Source: Pontibacter sp. G13 (GTDB taxonomy: Bacteria > Bacteroidota > Bacteroidia > J057). Taken from it: a stretch of DNA of 64,000 nucleotides. This document shows positions 43,775 to 52,629 of the stretch, piece after piece; the first letter of the stretch is position 1, and each line of letters opens with the position of its first letter. Position numbers and translations under genes: made by a program. The stretch spans positions 6,448,001 to 6,512,000 of the forward strand of contig NZ_CP134696.1 in NCBI RefSeq assembly GCF_031851795.1. Direction: 5' to 3'. The notes under the pieces are model-generated. The model saw only the letters and a list, made by a program, of their open reading frames with translations, had not been told where the DNA came from and made no database searches.

Positions 43775-43788
43775 AATGTTGCAACATT
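43775..43788. promoter_or_regulatory. Perfect 14-bp palindrome upstream of yceI
   Basis: AATGTTGCAACATT is exactly self-complementary, 62 bases upstream of the yceI start codon. Its size fits a dimeric regulator's operator, but I cannot name the regulator. Confidence 0.35.
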
Positions 43789-44146
43789 AAAAAACCGCTC
43801 GAACCTGCCCAAACGTACAAATTCCCCGTATTTGCTACCATTCTTTAGGTATAAAATGAGCCCAACAGGGTAAAATGTTTGCTTGACTGAACAAAAGCCC
43901 AAACAATCGTTCCGGAAATTTGTTTGATATTCCAATTCCTTTTCCTGATAGTGAGGGGTTACGCCCAAAAATCGAGAATTCGGAAAAGTTGTTCAGTTTG
44001 GTGTGGGACATATTTTCCTGATGAAGCTTTGCAATGGTTGAACGAACGTCAAAAATTGTTCAATAGCAGCTTCAGAGGGCGATTTCAATTGTTTGGGAGC
44101 GGGTTATTAGAATGGTTCTAAACAGAAATCCATGGCGAAATTTCGC

Positions 44147-44177
44147 TTGACATTCGTGCTGGTCAAGGGTAATTTTG
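44147..44177 (+). promoter_or_regulatory. Bacteroidota-type promoter candidate for sdhCAB
   Basis: TTG at 44147-44149 is followed after 20 bases by TAATTTTG (44170-44177), an exact match to the -7 element TAnnTTTG used by the Bacteroidota primary sigma factor. It lies 36 bases before the sdhC start codon. Confidence 0.55.
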
Positions 44178-44212
44178 GCCGGATTGAAGTCTAACTACAT
44201 CAAATTTACAGC

Positions 44213-45049
44213 ATGAGTTCTGGATCTATTTTCTCATACTCAGTAGGGAAAAAACTCATCATGGGTCTCACAGGCCTATTCTTGGTTTCCTTTCTGCTGG
44301 TGCATGTTAGCGGAAACTTGCTCCTATTCCGGGCCGACGGGGGAGTCGCTTTCAATGAGTACACCAAATTCATGACCACCAACCCGATGATCAAGACCCT
44401 CGAATGGGTGTTGTTTGGTGGATTCATCGTACACATCATCTACGCGGCAGTATTGACTGCCAGCAACCGCAAGGCCCGTCCAGAAGGATATGCTTACAAA
44501 AAGGGCGCTTCCAAAAGCAGCTCTTGGTTGTCCCGCAACATGGGATTGTCCGGGACCGTGATCCTGGTTTTCCTCGTGGTGCACCTCGTTATGTTCTGGG
44601 GATACTATCACTTCGGAGCAGGAGAGGAAACTACCCTCCGTGATGCCTACACTCAGGTTTGGAAAGTAACCGAATTGACTGTCGACGGCGAGTCCATGAC
44701 TGCCTACAAAAACGAAGTTGATCAGGTTGTCTGGAAAAAAGGTGGCTACATCACCGAGTACGTCTACAAACAGCTGAAGGAAAAGACGGTAACCGTCAAG
44801 GGAATTTCTATGACCGAGGTCGTGAAGTACTCCTTCAGTCAGGTATGGATCGTATTGCTGTACGTCATTGCGATGGTATTGCTTGCGCTTCACCTGAACC
44901 ACGGTTTCCAGAGTGCATTCCGTTCTTTGGGGCTTGTACACAAGAAGTATACTCCAGCGGTGATTATGTTGGGTAAATTGGTGGGGATCATCATCCCGAT
45001 CATATTTGCACTTATGCCAATCTGGTATTTCATCCAGTCTCTTTCTTAG
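44213..45049 (+). CDS. sdhC: Succinate dehydrogenase cytochrome b subunit
   Basis: A 278-residue membrane anchor of the single-subunit cytochrome b558 type. Five hydrophobic segments carry His residues suited to bind two hemes b (His31, His74, His124, His227). It passes electrons between the flavoprotein/iron-sulfur part and menaquinone. A hydrophilic stretch at about 138-205 lies between the third and fourth helices (TVDGESMTAYKNEVDQVVW) and is longer than in the usual Bacteroidota form of about 220-230 residues. It is the first gene of sdhCAB; sdhA starts 26 bases later. Confidence 0.94.
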   Translation: MSSGSIFSYSVGKKLIMGLTGLFLVSFLLVHVSGNLLLFRADGGVAFNEYTKFMTTNPMIKTLEWVLFGGFIVHIIYAAVLTASNRKARPEGYAYKKGASKSSSWLSRNMGLSGTVILVFLVVHLVMFWGYYHFGAGEETTLRDAYTQVWKVTELTVDGESMTAYKNEVDQVVWKKGGYITEYVYKQLKEKTVTVKGISMTEVVKYSFSQVWIVLLYVIAMVLLALHLNHGFQSAFRSLGLVHKKYTPAVIMLGKLVGIIIPIIFALMPIWYFIQSLS

Positions 45050-45074
45050 TCTGACCTAACAAACTCCGTTCGTC

Positions 45075-46997
45075 ATGAAGCTAGATAGCAAAATCCCAGA
45101 AGGACCATTAGCGGAAAAATGGGACAACCATAAATTCAACATCAAGCTGGTCAACCCAGCTAACAAGCGGAAATTCAAGGTGATCGTGGTAGGTACTGGA
45201 CTGGCAGGAGCTTCTGCCGCTTCCACCCTCGCGGAATTGGGATACCAAGTCACCACCTTCTGCTACTCCGATAGCCCACGTCGTGCGCACTCCATCGCCG
45301 CTCAGGGGGGTATCAACGCAGCTAAGAACTACCAAAACGACGGTGACTCTGTGTACCGTCTTTTCTATGACACCATCAAAGGGGGCGACTACCGCGCTCG
45401 TGAGGCCAACGTTTACCGTTTGGCACAGGTGAGTGTCAATATCATTGACCAGGCGGTTGCTTCTGGGGTGCCATTTGCCCGTGAATACGGCGGTTACCTC
45501 TCCAACCGTTCCTTCGGGGGTGCTCAGGTATCCCGTACCTTTTACGCACGTGGCCAGACAGGTCAGCAGTTGCTCTTGGGTGCATACTCCGGATTGAGCC
45601 GCCAGATCGGCTTGGGCAAAGTCAACTCCCTCACGCGTCGTGAAGTGCTCGATATCGTCCTCATCGACGGTGAAGCCAAAGGGGTGATTGCCAAAAACCT
45701 CCTCACGGGAGAATTGGAGCGTCACGCTGCGGATGCAGTCGTATTGGCGACCGGTGGATACGGAAATGTATACTTCCTCTCTACCAATGCCATGAACTCC
45801 AACGTTTCCGCAGCTTGGAGAGCGCACAAGAAAGGGGCCGCTTTTGCCAACCCTTCCTACGTGCAGATTCACCCAACCTGTATTCCGGTAACTGGGCACT
45901 ACCAGTCCAAACTGACCTTGATGTCCGAGTCTCTCCGGAACGATGGTCGCGTTTGGGTACCGAAAAAGAAAGGCGATTTCCGCCCACCACACCAGATCCC
46001 AGAAGATGAGCGCGATTACTACTTGGAGCGCCGTTACCCTTCATTCGGTAACCTCGTTCCTCGTGACGTGGCTTCTCGGAATGCCAAAATCGTCTGTGAC
46101 GAAGGCAAGAGTGTCCTGCCAAACGGCGACGCTGTATACCTCGACTTCGAAGATGCCATCAAGCGTCTCGGTAAGGATGCGGTAGAAGCTCGCTACGGCA
46201 ACTTGTTCGAAATGTACCAGCGGATTTCTGACGACGATCCGTACACGACTCCAATGAAGATCTTCCCAGCAGTCCACTACACGATGGGCGGCCTTTGGGT
46301 AGACTACAACTTGAGCACCAATATCCCAGGTCTCTATGCATTGGGTGAGGCGAACTTCTCTGACCACGGAGCCAACCGTTTGGGAGCTTCTGCCTTGATG
46401 CAGGGTCTTGCGGATGGATACTTTGTGATTCCATTCACCATCGGTGACTACCTCGCCAACCAATCCTTGAGCGATCACCCAAATACTGAGCACCCTGCAT
46501 TTGCAGAGGCCGAAGCTGGGGTCAAGGAAGAGACCAACCATTTGATGAACATCAATGGCGCGAATCCTCGTTCCGTTGACTCATTCCACATGGAATTGGG
46601 TAAAATCATCTGGGACTACTGCGGAATCACCCGTACCGCCGAAGGCTTGGCCAAAGGCAAGAAAATGGTACAGGAGCTTCGCGAGAACTTCTGGCAGAAT
46701 GTCAAGGTTCCAGGTTCCGACAACGAATACAACCCAGAATTGCAGAAAGCTTGGCGTGTGGCCGATTCCATGGAATTGGGCGAGCTGATGATGGACGACG
46801 CTATGCAGCGTGAAGAGTCCTGCGGTTGCCACTTGCGTGAGGAATACCAAACACCTGAAGGTGAGGCCATCCGTAACGATGCCGACTTCGCCTATGTGGC
46901 AGCTTGGGAATACAAAGGCAAGAACCAACCCGAGGTGATGCACAAGGAAGAGTTGAAATTCGAAAACGTTGAGCTGAAAACGCGCTCCTACAAATAG
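45075..46997 (+). CDS. sdhA: Succinate dehydrogenase/fumarate reductase flavoprotein subunit
   Basis: A 640-residue FAD-binding subunit that oxidises succinate to fumarate or the reverse. It has the dinucleotide-binding segment [38 protein letters not shown] with the His that attaches FAD covalently, and [11 protein letters not shown] and [19 protein letters not shown] in the second half. Codon choice is biased to highly expressed codons (CGT, GGT, AAC) more than in neighbouring genes, consistent with strong expression. It is the middle gene of the operon. Confidence 0.97.
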   Translation: MKLDSKIPEGPLAEKWDNHKFNIKLVNPANKRKFKVIVVGTGLAGASAASTLAELGYQVTTFCYSDSPRRAHSIAAQGGINAAKNYQNDGDSVYRLFYDTIKGGDYRAREANVYRLAQVSVNIIDQAVASGVPFAREYGGYLSNRSFGGAQVSRTFYARGQTGQQLLLGAYSGLSRQIGLGKVNSLTRREVLDIVLIDGEAKGVIAKNLLTGELERHAADAVVLATGGYGNVYFLSTNAMNSNVSAAWRAHKKGAAFANPSYVQIHPTCIPVTGHYQSKLTLMSESLRNDGRVWVPKKKGDFRPPHQIPEDERDYYLERRYPSFGNLVPRDVASRNAKIVCDEGKSVLPNGDAVYLDFEDAIKRLGKDAVEARYGNLFEMYQRISDDDPYTTPMKIFPAVHYTMGGLWVDYNLSTNIPGLYALGEANFSDHGANRLGASALMQGLADGYFVIPFTIGDYLANQSLSDHPNTEHPAFAEAEAGVKEETNHLMNINGANPRSVDSFHMELGKIIWDYCGITRTAEGLAKGKKMVQELRENFWQNVKVPGSDNEYNPELQKAWRVADSMELGELMMDDAMQREESCGCHLREEYQTPEGEAIRNDADFAYVAAWEYKGKNQPEVMHKEELKFENVELKTRSYK

Positions 46998-47043
46998 GCG
47001 GGATGTTGCCAGTTGTTTGTTTCATTTATTCAGAACAATCGTC

Positions 47044-47805
47044 ATGAAGATAAATCTCAAAGTATGGCGCCAAAAAGGCCCAGACGCTCCGGGAAAGCTT
47101 GTTGACTACGCACTGGACAACGTTTCCCAAGACATGTCCTTCCTCGAAATGCTGGACATGCTCAACGAGAAACTGATCGTCGAAGGTGAGGAGCCCGTAG
47201 CATTTGACCACGACTGCCGTGAAGGTATCTGTGGAGCTTGTGGAGTCGTAATCAACGGACAGGCCCACGGCCCAAACCGTCGTACCACCACTTGCCAGTT
47301 GCACATGCGTAGCTTCAACGATGGAGACGAAATCTACATCGAGCCTTGGAGAGCGCGTGCATTCCCGATCATCAAGGACTTGATGGTGGACCGTACCGCA
47401 TTTGATTCCATCATCCAAGCCGGTGGTTTCATCTCTGCCAACACGGGTTCTGCGCCTGACGCCAACGAAATCCTCGTCGGTAAGGACGTGTCCGACCATG
47501 CCATGAATGCCGCCGAATGTATCGGTTGTGGTGCATGCGTAGCTTCCTGCAAGAATGCCTCCGCCATGCTCTTCACCGCTGCCAAGGCTGAGCACCTCAA
47601 TACGCTGCCTCAAGGTAAGCCTGAGCGCAACGTGCGTGTTCAGAAAATGGTTCTGGCCATGGACGAAGCTGGATTCGGTAACTGTACCAACACCGGTGCA
47701 TGCGAAGTCCAGTGTCCAAAAGGCATCTCCATTACCAACATTGCCGCCATGAACGCCAACTATGTGCGCTCTATGGCAGGTTCCGAGGTGAAGGTGACCA
47801 AGTAA
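47044..47805 (+). CDS. sdhB: Succinate dehydrogenase/fumarate reductase iron-sulfur subunit
   Basis: A 253-residue iron-sulfur subunit. The plant-type [2Fe-2S] site is [16 protein letters not shown] followed by TTTCQLHM. The C-terminal ferredoxin domain has [17 protein letters not shown] and [19 protein letters not shown] for the [4Fe-4S] and [3Fe-4S] clusters. It links FAD of SdhA to the heme subunit. ATG at 47044 ([10 protein letters not shown]) is preferred over one 9 codons upstream. A terminator follows. Confidence 0.97.
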   Translation: MKINLKVWRQKGPDAPGKLVDYALDNVSQDMSFLEMLDMLNEKLIVEGEEPVAFDHDCREGICGACGVVINGQAHGPNRRTTTCQLHMRSFNDGDEIYIEPWRARAFPIIKDLMVDRTAFDSIIQAGGFISANTGSAPDANEILVGKDVSDHAMNAAECIGCGACVASCKNASAMLFTAAKAEHLNTLPQGKPERNVRVQKMVLAMDEAGFGNCTNTGACEVQCPKGISITNIAAMNANYVRSMAGSEVKVTK

Positions 47806-47833
47806 TCTGGTAGATCTTTAGATCCAGCATATC

Positions 47834-47869
47834 AAGGGCCGTCTCAGCAATGAGATGGCCCTTATACTT
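47834..47869 (+). terminator. Rho-independent terminator after sdhCAB
   Basis: Stem AAGGGCCGTCTCA / TGAGATGGCCCTT (one G-T pair) with a GCAA loop and a T-rich tail (ATACTTTTTG). Confidence 0.88.
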
Positions 47870-47908
47870 TTTGGGGGATTTCTTGGGTCTGGTGGTTTGC
47901 CTGAGAGG

Positions 47909-48121
47909 ATTTGGGCGTGCCCCAGCGTGCCGGGCATTCGGTATGTGCTGGGCAGATTGGGCCGCTGGGTCGGTGTATTCCGGACTCGCTGATCGCTCGG
48001 TCGGTGGTCTTTACTCAAGGCTGAGATGCAAGATCCCTCGATCATTTCAAGCGAGATTGGGTCTTCCCCGTCTCCACCGACTGAATCCTCCATCCACCTC
48101 ACGCCCCGCGAGCCATCCGCA
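47909..48121 (-). repeat. Dispersed intergenic repeat, copy 6 (reverse)
   Basis: Plus-strand reading runs from TTTGGGCGTGCCCCAGCGTG through TTGGGCCGCTGGGTCGGTGT and ATTCCGGACTCGCTGATCGC to CACGCCCCGCGAGCCATCCGCA. It lies head to head with copy 7, 42 bases away. Confidence 0.8.
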
Positions 48122-48163
48122 CATTTCTTTTGGGGGTCAACTGTTCTTCCAGTCAGGAATCAG

Positions 48164-48328
48164 GGGTGCGGCTGGCCTGTGGCGGCGATAGGGATGGGAA
48201 GGGCGAGCGCCAGCGAGGTCCGGAGCCTTCAGCGGAGGACGGGAGCGCCAGCGTACCCCTGGAACAGCCCGGCCCGGCGGCTCTCATGATCAGCGGGAAA
48301 TATGGGCCCAGCACGCCGGGATCGCCCA
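48164..48328 (+). repeat. Dispersed intergenic repeat, copy 7 (forward)
   Basis: GGGTGCGGCTGGCCTGTGGC, then GGCGATAGGGATGGGAAGGG, CGAGCGCCAGCGAGGTCCGG, AGCCTTCAGCGGAGGACGGG and CCCTGGAACAGCCCGGCCC, ending GCACGCCGGGATCGCCCA. It is nearly identical over more than 100 bases to copy 1, which is 46 kb away. Confidence 0.85.
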
Positions 48329-48419
48329 AGATCATCGCTGAACAAAAGCCCAAAGTATAGATCGCTTGGACGATTCTACCGCTTTCTACGATGTCCAGCC
48401 TTTTTTCCTTTCCCAGCGC

Positions 48420-49919
48420 TCAGTTTCGCTCAAGCGGCGCAGGGGTATTCGCCAACTCCCACGCCAGCCCTGCCACCAATTTGCCGATCTTGCTCATCTT
48501 GAGGATGTCCGCTCGGGTAGGGACATCGCTTTCCGGATGTGGCGCCCACGGATTCTGGGTGGCGTAGAGGATCGTTGGGATCTCGCTTTCCGCAAACAGG
48601 TATCCATCGCCTTTTTGATACAGGCCGGTAAGGTCATCTGGATCATTGTACCGGTAGTCCAGTTTCAGTCTGACCTGATTTTGGTTGAAGAGTTCGTTCA
48701 TCAGATGCATTTCCTGCGAATGCCGATCCGATCCGGTCACGTAGAGATAGCTGGCGCCTTGCTCCGGCTCGAGATTCAATGAGTCTACCCCATCGATCCA
48801 ACTGAGCTCCAGCACAGCTTGTGGAGCGTTCGAGGGCTCTAGATAGGCCTTGAGCCATTTGGCGCCTGCATTGCCTTGGCGATTTCCACTCAAAAACCCG
48901 ATGATGATAGGGCGAGTAGGGGATTGCTTCTCGGAAAGTTTCTCCAATTCCGAAGCTACTTCGAGCATCGTCGCCACTGCTGCAGAGTTGTCGGGGATTT
49001 CTCCGTCAGGGCTTCCATCGTAGTGGGCCAGCAACAAAACGGGTGATTCAGGCTGTTTGCCTTCAATTTTGGCCAATACATGCTGAGATCTCAGGGTATC
49101 TGGCTCGACTTCTTGGGCGAGCTTTACTGGCAATCCTGAAAGGCCGAGATCGGGCAATTTGTCCTCGTATGCGAGTAGTTTGCGCACTTGGTTGATGGTG
49201 AGGTCTGTATGCGTGGCGAGGAGCCGATTGGCAGCTTTCTCGCCGAGATAGACAGTCGGATTGAACTGAGAGGTGAATCCCGCCGATTGCTGGTTGGAGA
49301 CCGCATATCGCTGCATTTCCACAAAGGCTTGGTCAGGGATGACCACCAGCACCATTTTGGCGCCTTGCTGCCTCAATTTGAGGGAGCGATCCCCCATGAC
49401 CCGAATCATGTGGTGGCGGGGCAATTCGCGATCGTCATTCGGAAATCCCCCGATGAGCATCAAGATCTGTCCCTGAATTTCCGCATCCTTGAGGTTGTCG
49501 TAGCCCTGCTCCCGGATTCCATAGCCGAGAAAGGAAAGTTCCCCTACTACGGTATCCTTGGGACTTCCGCCAGAGAGTACATAATCATCGAAGTATTGGA
49601 AGGATACATCGCCGATACTCAGGGTCCCTTGGGTGAACTGCTGGTAGTTGAGTGGCCAAGAGGTGAGGAAGCTGGATTCGGAGTTTCCACCTGTCAGGCC
49701 CGCCTCGATGAGCTGGGATTGCAGGTAGGCGGCTGTCAGTCTGCAACCACTTCCACCAGTCGCTTTGTCCAGCAAGAGTGGGTCCTTCAGGAATTCCAGA
49801 TGCCCGGTGATCGCGTCTGGGGAAATTTGGATGTGATCCTGACCCTTGGTGGGAATATGGATGAGGATGCCGAATAGGATGGTTAGGCCCCAGGTTCGCC
49901 ACCCGAAGAATGTCTGCAT
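48420..49919 (-). CDS. M28-like protein, probably non-catalytic paralogue
   Basis: A 499-residue exported protein (N-terminal hydrophobic segment MQTFFGWRTWGLTILFGILI) with a PA-like region (100-240) and an M28 aminopeptidase-like domain (280-490). It aligns well with the next gene's product but has lost key residues. His299 (LLAHYDGSP), Asp310 (IPDNSAAVA) and Asp376 (LSWIDGV) are kept. The catalytic Glu and adjacent zinc Glu are replaced by Asn346-Arg347 (FLSGNRQGN), and the last zinc His is Gly439 (KGDGYLFAE). Two of five zinc ligands and the general base are missing, so I expect no peptidase activity. Start at 49919 is preferred over an extension of 31 codons. Confidence 0.8.
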   Translation of the reverse strand: MQTFFGWRTWGLTILFGILIHIPTKGQDHIQISPDAITGHLEFLKDPLLLDKATGGSGCRLTAAYLQSQLIEAGLTGGNSESSFLTSWPLNYQQFTQGTLSIGDVSFQYFDDYVLSGGSPKDTVVGELSFLGYGIREQGYDNLKDAEIQGQILMLIGGFPNDDRELPRHHMIRVMGDRSLKLRQQGAKMVLVVIPDQAFVEMQRYAVSNQQSAGFTSQFNPTVYLGEKAANRLLATHTDLTINQVRKLLAYEDKLPDLGLSGLPVKLAQEVEPDTLRSQHVLAKIEGKQPESPVLLLAHYDGSPDGEIPDNSAAVATMLEVASELEKLSEKQSPTRPIIIGFLSGNRQGNAGAKWLKAYLEPSNAPQAVLELSWIDGVDSLNLEPEQGASYLYVTGSDRHSQEMHLMNELFNQNQVRLKLDYRYNDPDDLTGLYQKGDGYLFAESEIPTILYATQNPWAPHPESDVPTRADILKMSKIGKLVAGLAWELANTPAPLERN

Positions 49920-49989
49920 GATAAGTGCTTTTCCCTCCAAACTTCGGAGTGCCTGCCTTTGTCTGATTTTGATTTCTTGCAACAAAAGA

Positions 49990-50020
49990 CGGGCAATAGC
50001 CGTGATGGCCATTGCCCGTT
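49990..50020 (-). terminator. Terminator between the two M28 genes
   Basis: Stem ACGGGCAAT / ATTGCCCGT with a 13-base loop; on the minus strand followed by CTTTTG. It lies 30 bases after the intact M28 gene, so the degenerate gene downstream may rely on read-through or its own promoter. Confidence 0.6.
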
Positions 50021-50049
50021 TTGAAATTCAGGATTTCTCGATGTTCTTT

Positions 50050-51606
50050 CTAATTCTGGGACGCCTTGTCCACGATGATCCGCTGGTCGCGGTTGGCCAA
50101 TTCCCAGGCAGTCGCGAATACCAGTCGGGCGATCTTCACGCACTGATCGTATTGGATCTTGTGAGCATCGTCGGTCGGCTTGTGGTAGTCTTCGTGCGTT
50201 CCGGTGAAGTAGAAGATGACCGGGATGTTGTTCTTGGCGAAGTTGTAGTGATCGGAGCGGTAGTAATACCGGTTGGGATCGTTCTCGTCATTGTATTTGT
50301 AGTCGAGGTCCAATCCGGTGTACTGCTCATTCGCAGCCTCGCTGATATTGTGGAGATCGGTGGAGAGCTTGTCTGAACCAATCAGGAATACATAGTTGCC
50401 TTCTTTGGCGGTACCTTTGATCTGGGTATCGGTACGGCCGATCATGTCAATGTTGAGGTTGGCGACGGTGTTCTCCAGTGGGATCACCGGATGATCGGTG
50501 TAGTACCCAGAGCCCAACAAGCCTTTTTCTTCCCCACTGACAGTCATGAACAGGATGCTCCGGCGCGGACGATAGCCGTTTTCAGCGGCAATGCTGAAGG
50601 CCTGTGCCAGTTCCAGAACTGTGGAAGTCCCTGAGGCATCATCGTCGGCTCCGTTGTTGATTTCGCCATTTTTGTTGATCCCGATGTGGTCGAAGTGTCC
50701 GGTGATGACCAGAACCTCGTCCTTGAGATCGGTTCCTTCCAGGAAGCCCAAGACATTATTGACCACTTTCCGTTCGCTATCGAAATTCGGCTCGAAGGCC
50801 ATGGTCGATTTTTTGAAAGTGAGATTGGAGACATCTGCACGCTCTTTGAGCCGTGCCTGCATGCTCTCCATATCGAAGCCTCCAGCTTTCAGGATGGTGG
50901 CGCTCGTTTCCTCAGATAGGAAGAGCATGTTGCTAGAGGGTTCCTCATCGTCGCCTACGGACAGGAACTGAGGGCTCGCAAATCGACCCATGATCTTGAA
51001 AAGCTGATCTTCCAGCATGATCATGACTCCCTTGGCTCCAGCGCTTTTCAAGGCTTCTGCACGAGAGTATGCAGACATCATTTTGGAGCGAATGCCTTCG
51101 GATGGATTGTCGGGATTGCCGGGCATCATGACGGCGATTTTGCCAGCCAATTGCAGGTTCTCCAAGTTGTTGTAGGATTCGGAAGTGGAGCCATAGCCTA
51201 CGAATACATAGTCACCAGAAAAGGCACTGCGTACATCTCCGCCCATAAAGAGGAAATCTTCCCCATAGGAAAATTTCTTCTTGCCAATCGTGAGGTTGGC
51301 GGAAAGGATCTCGCTTTTGGTCAGTGAATAAGGCTGATAGTAGGAATCGCCAGACATGAGCGGCTTCAGGCCAAATCCCATGAATCGGGTACGGATGTAC
51401 AGGGCGGCCAAATCCATTCCTCGCTCTCCTGTTTCTCGGCCCTCGAGCAGATCGTCAGCCAAAAAGTAGACATGGGAGCGGTAGTCATCTTCCGTGATGG
51501 TTTGAGAAAAGCGGGTAATCGGATCAAGCTCGGCAGGGCTTTCGTCTTGGGCAAAGGAGCATCCAATGCCCCCCGCTAGAAGTAGCGTTAGAAGGGTACG
51601 TTTCAT
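50050..51606 (-). CDS. Secreted M28-family zinc aminopeptidase
   Basis: A 518-residue peptidase with signal peptide MKRTLLTLLLAGGIGCSFAQ, a PA insert (about 120-260), and an intact M28 domain: His304 (ITGHFDHIG), Asp322 (NGADDDASG), Glu359 and Glu360 (TVSGEEKGLLGS), Asp387 (LNIDMIGR) and His453 (RSDHYNFAK). It should remove N-terminal residues from peptides in the periplasm or outside the cell. It precedes its degenerate paralogue on the same strand. Confidence 0.93.
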   Translation of the reverse strand: MKRTLLTLLLAGGIGCSFAQDESPAELDPITRFSQTITEDDYRSHVYFLADDLLEGRETGERGMDLAALYIRTRFMGFGLKPLMSGDSYYQPYSLTKSEILSANLTIGKKKFSYGEDFLFMGGDVRSAFSGDYVFVGYGSTSESYNNLENLQLAGKIAVMMPGNPDNPSEGIRSKMMSAYSRAEALKSAGAKGVMIMLEDQLFKIMGRFASPQFLSVGDDEEPSSNMLFLSEETSATILKAGGFDMESMQARLKERADVSNLTFKKSTMAFEPNFDSERKVVNNVLGFLEGTDLKDEVLVITGHFDHIGINKNGEINNGADDDASGTSTVLELAQAFSIAAENGYRPRRSILFMTVSGEEKGLLGSGYYTDHPVIPLENTVANLNIDMIGRTDTQIKGTAKEGNYVFLIGSDKLSTDLHNISEAANEQYTGLDLDYKYNDENDPNRYYYRSDHYNFAKNNIPVIFYFTGTHEDYHKPTDDAHKIQYDQCVKIARLVFATAWELANRDQRIIVDKASQN

Positions 51607-51689
51607 GAATCAGGTAAATCTTGTAGCTAAGAAGGTGGAAGTTAGGGAAAATTGGCCAAATCCATCTGACCTCCCCTGAAAAACGCAAT

Positions 51690-51715
51690 CAGGCGAGGGG
51701 TAATCCCCTCGCCTG
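51690..51715 (-). terminator. Terminator of tpiA
   Basis: Perfect 11-bp stem CAGGCGAGGGG / CCCCTCGCCTG with a TAAT loop; on the minus strand ATTGCGTTTTTC follows. It lies 31 bases after the stop codon. Confidence 0.85.
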
Positions 51716-51746
51716 AGCAATTTTGACCAAAAGGAATGCGAAATTC

Positions 51747-52508
51747 CTAGAGCGCCTTGATGATGTCGGTGAAGTCGCGGGACTTCAAGCTCGCACCACC
51801 TACCAAACCGCCGTCGATATCTGGTTGGGAGAACAAGGTCTCGGCATTCGCAGGCTTGACACTACCGCCATACAGGATGGTGGTGTTGTCAGCTACCTCT
51901 GCTCCGTACTTCGCCGCAATCGCGTCACGGATGGCTTTGTGTACTTCCTGAGCTTGCTCTGGAGAGGCGGTTTTGCCAGTTCCGATTGCCCACACGGGTT
52001 CGTATGCAATGACCAAGTCACCGAAAGCTTCAGCGTCCAAGTGGAAAGCACCTTCGCTCAGCTGAGTGGTGTTGACGTTGAGGGTCTCTCCTGCTTCGCG
52101 CTGATCGAGGGTTTCGCCGATGCAGTAAACAGGCTTGAGGCCATGCTTGAGGGCGATGTCGATCTTCTTGGCGAGCAATTGGTTGTCCTCGGCGAAGTAC
52201 TGACGGCGCTCGGAGTGGCCGATCAATACGTGGCTGCAACCGATAGAAGTCAGCATTTGAGCAGAAACTTCCCCGGTGTATGCGCCTTTTTCCTCCTGGT
52301 GGATATTCTGAGCTGCCAAGTGAACCTTTGGGTTGTCCTTGACCAAGTGATGTACCAAAGAAAGGTAAGGGTAGGAGGGGGAAAAGATGACTTCCGCGTC
52401 TCCTGTGTATTCGTCCTGGAACATGTTGACCACTTCGCTAGCGAGCGTTTGTGCTTCTTCAGCGCTGAGGTTCATTTTCCAGTTTCCAGCTGCGATCTTC
52501 TTACGCAT
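51747..52508 (-). CDS. tpiA: Triosephosphate isomerase
   Basis: A 253-residue TIM-barrel enzyme that interconverts dihydroxyacetone phosphate and glyceraldehyde 3-phosphate. Active-site residues are all visible: Asn and Lys in AAGNWKMNL, His in VLIGHSERRQYF, Glu in AYEPVWAIGTGKTA, and the phosphate loop YGGSVKPANA. Length and start (MRKKIAAGNWKMN) are standard. It is monocistronic with its own terminator. Confidence 0.98.
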   Translation of the reverse strand: MRKKIAAGNWKMNLSAEEAQTLASEVVNMFQDEYTGDAEVIFSPSYPYLSLVHHLVKDNPKVHLAAQNIHQEEKGAYTGEVSAQMLTSIGCSHVLIGHSERRQYFAEDNQLLAKKIDIALKHGLKPVYCIGETLDQREAGETLNVNTTQLSEGAFHLDAEAFGDLVIAYEPVWAIGTGKTASPEQAQEVHKAIRDAIAAKYGAEVADNTTILYGGSVKPANAETLFSQPDIDGGLVGGASLKSRDFTDIIKAL

Positions 52509-52629
52509 GAGATGAAGGTTTAATTCGTAGTATGATTATCCATGCCGTATGGCAAAACTCTGGGGGTCGGGGATTTCTGGCAGCGAATTACAAAAATGTT
52601 GGATGTTATTCAAGTGCCAGCCTATCTAC

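Larger units (their letters stand above)
43714..44212. other. Intergenic region upstream of yceI and sdhCAB
   Basis: About 500 bases between divergent units. It contains a 14-bp palindrome (43775-43788) on the yceI side and a promoter-like sequence before sdhC (44147-44177). Short open frames present here have no recognisable product. I see nothing else. Confidence 0.5.

Noticed and set aside
43924-44121. 65-codon frame upstream of sdhC
   Set aside because: No homology pattern and no start signal; the region looks like a promoter region.
45108-45992. 294-codon antisense frame in sdhA
   Set aside because: Codon bias of sdhA on the plus strand keeps the reverse frame open; SdhA motifs are complete.
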